A DNA stretch of 19,035 bases from JAEUIE01 sp035430005 (GTDB lineage Bacteria > Planctomycetota > Planctomycetia > Gemmatales > HRBIN36), in NCBI GenBank assembly GCA_035430005.1, contig DAOMFV010000099.1:1-19035 (forward strand), written 5' to 3'. This document shows positions 14,425 through 19,035 of this stretch, in pieces. Both the position numbers and the translations under genes were made by a program. The number at the start of each line of letters is the position of its first letter. Position 1 is the stretch's first letter. Under the pieces are notes generated by a model. The model did no database searches, was not told where the DNA came from, and saw nothing but the letters and a program-made list of their open reading frames with translations.

Positions 14425-15710
14425 ACATGATCGCGTTCTGGACCATTCTGGTGGGCATCCTGGCCGGCGTGAGCTGCAGCCTGGTGGGGTGTTACCTCGT
14501 CCTGCGCAAGATGAGCCTGCTCGGCGATGCGATCAGCCATGCTGTTCTGCCTGGAATCGCGCTGGGCTTTTTACTCAGCGGCAAGATTTCCGGTCCGGCC
14601 ATCGTCATGGGAGCCATGGTAATGGGGCTGTTGACTGCTTATTTGACGCAAGCCCTCAGCAAGGCAGTGAAGGTCCCTGAAGATGCCAGTCTTGGTGTGG
14701 TTTTCACAACCCTGTTTGCCTTGGGTGTGGTGTTGATCTCGGTCAAAGCCCGCAATGTTGATCTTGATCCAGGATGTGTGCTCTACGGCCTGATCGAGTT
14801 TACGCCGTTTGATACGACCTCCGTCTTCAGATGGGAGATTCCGCAAGCGGCCTTGACCCTGGGAGCCACGACACTGTTCGTGCTGGTGGCTATCATCCTC
14901 TGTTGGAAAGAACTCAAACTCGCCTCGTTCGATCCGGAGTTGTCTACCTCACTCGGCTATCCAGCATCGTTGTTGCATTATTTCCTCATGGCATTAACCG
15001 CCGGAGTGACCGTAGCAGCTTTTGAGGCAGTCGGTTCCATTCTGGTAGTTGCCATGTTAATCGTGCCCGCAGCGACGGCGCAATTGCTCACGGATCGACT
15101 CAGGACCATGTTGCTGGTTGCCTCGCTGCTGGCAACGGCTTCTGCCATCCTGGGATATTGGGGCGGTGAGCGATGGAACACCAGTGTGGCGGGAATGATG
15201 GCGGTTTCAGCTGGGGGGCTGTTCTTTATCGCTTTGATGCTGGCGCCGAAGTATGGTCTGGTGGCGAAACTGGTCAAGCAACTGGGGCTGACGTTCCGTA
15301 TCTTGCGCGAGGATGTGCTGGGCACGCTGTATCGCAACCAGGAACGACATGGCATCGGGCTGAGCGGGGCAGACTTGTTGCCTGGGCAATTAACGATGGT
15401 GCGGTGGATGACACTGAAGTCCTTAGTACGCAGGCAATTGGTCAACAGTGATCAGGGGACGGTTTCGCTTACCAAGGCTGGCCAGGATCGTGCCTTGCAA
15501 TTAGTTCGTGCTCATCGCTTGTGGGAGACCTATTTGCAGCAGAACGTGGCTTTGCCAGCAGACCACCTGCATGCTCCAGCGGAGAAGATGGAGCATTATG
15601 TGGGACCGGTGCTACTTGATTCGATAGCTGAAGACTTGCATCAGCCTGCTCAGGATCCTCATGGACGTGAGATTCCTGCGCAGCACTCAGCGACGAACTC
15701 CGGGCGCTAA
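14421..15710 (+). CDS. Metal ABC transporter permease fused to a C-terminal DtxR/MntR-like metal-sensor domain (TroD-like)
   Basis: The product is 429 residues, about 140 longer than its partner. Residues 1-280 are an ABC-3 permease (RKMSLLGDAISHAVLPGIAL 29-48; ILVVAMLIVPAATAQLLTDR 207-226). Residues about 291-415 resemble DtxR/MntR. A winged-helix-like part starts at LREDVLGTLYRN (295-306) and ends in VSLTKAGQDRALQLVRAHRL (348-367). A dimerisation part has HLHAPAEKMEHYVGPVLLDS (382-401) and DPHGREIP (412-419). By alignment to MntR, Asp298 (D8), His365 (H77), Glu388 (E99), Glu391 (E102) and His392 (H103) are kept, and E11 is Gly. DtxR ancillary ligands Glu369 and His384 are also kept. The middle of the helix-turn-helix is two residues short and divergent. 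The SH3 domain is absent. This is the last gene of the operon. Confidence 0.92.
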   Translation: MNMIAFWTILVGILAGVSCSLVGCYLVLRKMSLLGDAISHAVLPGIALGFLLSGKISGPAIVMGAMVMGLLTAYLTQALSKAVKVPEDASLGVVFTTLFALGVVLISVKARNVDLDPGCVLYGLIEFTPFDTTSVFRWEIPQAALTLGATTLFVLVAIILCWKELKLASFDPELSTSLGYPASLLHYFLMALTAGVTVAAFEAVGSILVVAMLIVPAATAQLLTDRLRTMLLVASLLATASAILGYWGGERWNTSVAGMMAVSAGGLFFIALMLAPKYGLVAKLVKQLGLTFRILREDVLGTLYRNQERHGIGLSGADLLPGQLTMVRWMTLKSLVRRQLVNSDQGTVSLTKAGQDRALQLVRAHRLWETYLQQNVALPADHLHAPAEKMEHYVGPVLLDSIAEDLHQPAQDPHGREIPAQHSATNSGR

Positions 15711-15725
15711 CGCGGCGTGGCTCAT

Positions 15726-16700
15726 TTAGTAACGTAGGATCATTTCAGCGATGATGCGGTGTTCAAGGACACGCGGCGTATCGGTGAGCGGATGTTCGTA
15801 AGTAACACCCACTTCGAGATTGCGGTTACACTTGGCTTTGACGCCCACGGCGAAGGTGACCAGATCGGAGCCGACGGTGCCGGGCATGGACCAATCGAAG
15901 AGTGCATCTCCCTGGCCGAGATTAACGGCAGGGGTGCCATTGCCATCGGAGGTGATACGGTAGTAGTTGAATTCCACCAACGGATAGAGCCAGCCCATAC
16001 ACTCGCGGTCGAGGTGGATCTGGCCGTAGAACAGGCCGTTGGTCTTATCGCTCAGAGGAATGCGGGCTCCGATGTTACCGATAGCGTGCCAAAAGCACCA
16101 GAACTCCTGGCCTGCGCTGGCGAAGAGGGTCAAGCTACCATCGCTGGGGCGCTGGTAGGCATTGCTTTCGCCTGTCGGGGCTTCATACTGCAAGCCGGCG
16201 GAGAGCAGGAACTGGTTTTCCACATCACGCACCAGCACATACTTGCCGCCGAAGGCGAGGTTGTTCCAGCCATCGACTGCGCCGCCATTGCCTCGTTCGA
16301 TAAAGCTGTAGCCAGACTTATCCATGAAGACCGACCACCGTTTATCGAGGGCCACCCGTGCTTGAAGCAGATACGATTGAGCAAGATTACCATCCCAGGG
16401 ATTATCGGTGGGTGCCCAATTGTAGATGCCCAGCACTCTGGCTTCGGTGAGTGATCGTGGATCTTTTGCAAGTGTAGGATTCGAGCTTGGCCCAATGAAC
16501 CGAGGAAAAGCCGTATCGCTGCTAAAAGACAGGATCGTGCCGAGCAGGACGTGGAAGCCTTCGTCCCGGCTGGATAAGGGGTACTGATCGTCTGGCCCAA
16601 GAACCGGAGCAGGAGGCGGCTGGTCCACCGACCAGGGAACACTTTGATCAGCCAGCAGCAAAGTCAGAAGAATCACATACATTTTAACATTGGCCTCCAT
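15726..16700 (-). CDS. Putative outer-membrane beta-barrel protein
   Basis: A 324-residue predicted envelope protein. A signal peptide is likely (MEANVKMYVILLTLLLADQS), then a proline-rich stretch and many alternating amphipathic strands rich in aromatics. It ends in EMILRY, a terminal aromatic typical of outer-membrane barrels. The overall look resembles the MetA-pathway/transporter-like barrel family of Planctomycetes, but no specific function can be given. The start is uncertain. ATG 16700 keeps Lys6 before the hydrophobic core, while Met7 (16682) has a GGAGG 11 bases upstream. It converges on the transporter operon with 15 bases between stops; a link to metal uptake is possible but unsupported. 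Confidence 0.7.
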   Translation of the reverse strand: MEANVKMYVILLTLLLADQSVPWSVDQPPPAPVLGPDDQYPLSSRDEGFHVLLGTILSFSSDTAFPRFIGPSSNPTLAKDPRSLTEARVLGIYNWAPTDNPWDGNLAQSYLLQARVALDKRWSVFMDKSGYSFIERGNGGAVDGWNNLAFGGKYVLVRDVENQFLLSAGLQYEAPTGESNAYQRPSDGSLTLFASAGQEFWCFWHAIGNIGARIPLSDKTNGLFYGQIHLDRECMGWLYPLVEFNYYRITSDGNGTPAVNLGQGDALFDWSMPGTVGSDLVTFAVGVKAKCNRNLEVGVTYEHPLTDTPRVLEHRIIAEMILRY

Positions 16701-16986
16701 GCCGTAAGGAGCCTGTTGATAGACTCTGCCATTGCATCGAACGTCAGGCTATCCCTGCTCGACACCAGCTTATCGCTATTTGCCAAGTGACCCCACATGA
16801 CGTAGGCTACACTCCGTTGGTAACGACTGTAACGGCTCTAACATCGAGAGACGTGTCCCTTGCCAATGCTCATAGACTTTTTCAAGAATCGTAAGGATAT
16901 GGCTCTCTTTGTAAGTTAACATGACAGAGACCGACTCGCTCTAAGAGAGTATTCCCTACCCCGGACCGACCAGGCGACACGACGGC
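16701..16986. other. Intergenic spacer, nothing firm seen
   Basis: A 286-bp divergent spacer between the barrel protein and the GH57 gene. It must hold promoters for both, but I find no convincing -35/-10 pair, no strong hairpin with a U-tract, and no RNA gene. A small imperfect dyad around 16934-16950 (ACTCGCTCT...AGAGAGT) is too weak to call. It has no ORF with recognisable content. Confidence 0.5.
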
Positions 16987-19035
16987 ATGCCACTTCGTTT
17001 TGCATTTGCTTTGCATGACCATCAGCCTGTCGGCAACTTCGACAGTGTTTTTGCCCAGGCATACACCGACGCCTACTTTCCCTTCCTTGATGTCATCAGC
17101 CAGTATCCGGAACTCTCGTTCAGCTTGCACATCAGCGGGCCACTCCTGGAGTGGCTCGAAAAGAACCGGCCCGACCACCTGGGTGATCTCAAGGAACTGG
17201 TCAAAGCCGGGCAGCTTGAGATTATAGGCGGGGCTTTTTACGAACCCATTCTTCCGATCCTTCCCCGACGAGATCGGGTCGGCCAGATTCGTCGGTATTC
17301 CGAAAAACTCAAGGATGTTTTCGATACCGACGTTCGCGGTCTCTGGCTGGCGGAGCGTGTCTGGGAACCGAGCCTGGTGACCGACCTGCTCGAAGCTGAC
17401 ATCGAGTACACGCTGCTCGATGATTTCCATTTTAAACAGGCGGGCATGGAGGAAGAAGATCTTCGTGGCTATTTCATGACCGAAGATCAGGGATTTCTGC
17501 TGCGGGTCTTCCCGATCAGCGAGCCGCTGCGCTACATGGTGCCGTGGAAAGATCCTTCCGAGGCGATGGCCTATATCGATTTACTAGCCGAGGCCTATCC
17601 CGATTCCGTAGTGGTATGCGCCGATGATGGCGAAAAGTTCGGATCTTGGCCAGGCACCCATGCGCTCTGCTACGACAAGAAGTGGCTGGCTACCTTCTTC
17701 GACATGCTGCTGGAGCGGCAGGCCCAGGACAAGATTCAACTAGTCACTCTCTCGCAGGCTCTAGATGAGACGCCGCCGCTGGGTACCGTCTACCTGCCTG
17801 AATGCAGCTACCGTGAGATGACCGAATGGGCACTGCCGACCAATCGTCAAATAGCTAGGCAAAAGCTGCTCAAAGAGATGGATGGCAAGCCGGTTCTTGA
17901 TCACATCAAGAACAATATGCGGGGTGGGCTATGGCGAAACTTCGCTGCCAAGTATTCTGAAGTGCGCGAGATGCAGGCTCGCATGATCGAAGTCAGTGAT
18001 CATATTGCTGCTGTTGCAGGCAATCCGGCGATCGAAGCTGCCATTCATGAACTCTATCGTGGTCAATGCAACTGCCCGTATTGGCATGGAGCGTTTGGCG
18101 GCCTCTATCTGCCACACCTGCGGCATGCCATCTACAAGCATTTGATCTCCGCTGACAACGCCTGCCTGGCTGATGACATTGCCCACGGGCAGCGGGTTGA
18201 TATCGAACTGCACGATTTCAATCTCGATGGACGGCGAGAACTGCGCATTTCAAACGCGCTCTACACGGCTTACATCTGCCCGCACCTGGGCGGGATGCTC
18301 TATGAGCTCGACATCCGGCCAGTGAAACACAATTTACTCGCCACTCTCAATCGGCGACCGGAGCCGTACCACGAGACAATCAAGCAGATCGCCCAGTCAG
18401 GCGAAGGGAACAAATCGATAGTCAATCCAGAGCAGTCAGCCCAGTTCAAACAGGCTGATCTCGAAAAACACCTGATTTACGATAAGTATCCGCGCAAAAG
18501 TCTGCTTGATCATTTCTATCCGATGGGGACGACACTGGAAGATGTCGTAGCCCACCGTGAACAAGAAATTGGCGACTTCCTCCAGGGGGCCTATATTCGC
18601 AGGCTGATTGACCGTGATACCCATCAACGGTTGCGTCTGTTCCGCCAGGGCAAGGTGCGGGGGGAGCCGCTTCAGGTTTCCAAGGAAATCGTCGCCTCAG
18701 CGACGGCTAACACCTTCACGGTTCGCTATCGCATCGACGAGCTGCAACCGAACCCTGACTTCCTTTTCGCCGTTGAGTTCAACTTTGCCGGCTTCCCCGC
18801 CAAGCAGGATGATCGATACTATTACCATGCCGGCAAGAAGAACGGCGGGCAGACTCAATCGCTGATTGAACTCCGGGGGACCGATCACCTGGGCATCGTC
18901 GATGAATATCTGGGGCTTGATTGCAAGCTTTCAGCATCCTCTCCGGCGGGGTTCTGGGCTTTTCCCATCCAGACGGTCAGTCAGTCGGAAGGCGGCTTCG
19001 AACTGGTTCACCAGGGCGTGAGCATGATTGTCTAT
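16987..19035 (+). CDS. GH57 4-alpha-glucanotransferase (amylomaltase-like), 3' end missing
   Basis: The frame is open from ATG 16987 to the right edge (683 codons). GH57 enzymes cleave or transfer alpha-1,4-glucans, relevant to glycogen or maltodextrin turnover in the cytoplasm; no signal peptide is seen. The five-motif barrel is visible: motif 1 LHDHQP (9-14), motif 2 GGAFYEPILPILP (81-93), motif 3 GLWLAERVWEP (118-128) with nucleophile Glu123, motif 4 CADDGEKFG (211-219) with acid/base Asp214, and a later helical domain (MRGGLWRNFAAKYSE). Glu123 and Asp214 fall at the same numbers as in the Thermococcus litoralis enzyme. The C-terminal DUF1925/DUF1926-type beta domains follow and continue past the edge. 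The Shine-Dalgarno is weak (AGG at 16972, 12 bases away), so the start rests mainly on motif 1 position. Alpha-amylase activity is an alternative. Confidence 0.92.
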   Translation, partial: MPLRFAFALHDHQPVGNFDSVFAQAYTDAYFPFLDVISQYPELSFSLHISGPLLEWLEKNRPDHLGDLKELVKAGQLEIIGGAFYEPILPILPRRDRVGQIRRYSEKLKDVFDTDVRGLWLAERVWEPSLVTDLLEADIEYTLLDDFHFKQAGMEEEDLRGYFMTEDQGFLLRVFPISEPLRYMVPWKDPSEAMAYIDLLAEAYPDSVVVCADDGEKFGSWPGTHALCYDKKWLATFFDMLLERQAQDKIQLVTLSQALDETPPLGTVYLPECSYREMTEWALPTNRQIARQKLLKEMDGKPVLDHIKNNMRGGLWRNFAAKYSEVREMQARMIEVSDHIAAVAGNPAIEAAIHELYRGQCNCPYWHGAFGGLYLPHLRHAIYKHLISADNACLADDIAHGQRVDIELHDFNLDGRRELRISNALYTAYICPHLGGMLYELDIRPVKHNLLATLNRRPEPYHETIKQIAQSGEGNKSIVNPEQSAQFKQADLEKHLIYDKYPRKSLLDHFYPMGTTLEDVVAHREQEIGDFLQGAYIRRLIDRDTHQRLRLFRQGKVRGEPLQVSKEIVASATANTFTVRYRIDELQPNPDFLFAVEFNFAGFPAKQDDRYYYHAGKKNGGQTQSLIELRGTDHLGIVDEYLGLDCKLSASSPAGFWAFPIQTVSQSEGGFELVHQGVSMIVY

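Noticed and set aside
14978..15445. A 155-codon minus-strand ORF across the permease-sensor junction
   Set aside because: It is antisense to the fused gene and lacks any recognisable feature. The plus frame is continuous through the junction.

Overview
The window reads as a chromosomal segment of a planctomycete, possibly of the Gemmata-like branch. This is inferred from family content: a very large secreted protein joining a propeller dehydrogenase-like domain, HEAT-like repeats, a CxxCH cytochrome and a DUF1080 domain; a DUF3568-type lipoprotein; a GH57 glucanotransferase; and a metal permease with a DtxR-type tail. Coding is dense, on both strands, and moderately GC-rich. I saw no tRNA, rRNA, CRISPR array, transposase or phage gene.

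Layout, left to right. Positions 1-3877 (minus) hold most of the giant cytochrome/DUF1080 protein, cut by the left edge. After a short spacer with a C-rich palindrome comes rarA (minus, 4037-5341), a replication-linked AAA+ ATPase. A divergent spacer contains a long imperfect inverted repeat (5370-5433). It is followed on the plus strand by a LOG-family nucleotide-processing protein (5575-6372) and two small lipoprotein-type ORFs that overlap each other (6473-7238). Convergent with these is a tight leucine operon on the minus strand, leuA-leuC-leuD (10502 down to 7235). Its LeuA lacks the usual C-terminal leucine-sensing domain, and leuB is not in the window. An unrecognised exported protein (10595-11665, minus) lies upstream of leuA.

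The most interesting part is 11761-15710. It is a four-gene metal ABC transporter operon with the gene order of troABCD: lipoprotein binding protein, ATPase, permease, permease. All three junctions are 4-base ATGA overlaps. The second permease carries about 140 extra residues that look like a DtxR/MntR metal-dependent repressor: a divergent winged helix plus a dimerisation domain with most metal ligands kept. The operon is preceded by a good sigma-70-type promoter whose -10 box lies inside a perfect 14-bp palindrome of DtxR-box type. Transporter, sensor-like domain and probable operator are therefore in one transcription unit. This suggests either transcriptional autoregulation by a membrane-tethered repressor or direct shut-off of transport by a metal-sensing tail.

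The right end holds a convergent outer-membrane beta-barrel-like protein (minus, 15726-16700), a 286-bp spacer with nothing firm in it, and a GH57 4-alpha-glucanotransferase (plus, from 16987) that runs off the right edge. All calls come from reading the translations by eye; no database search was run.
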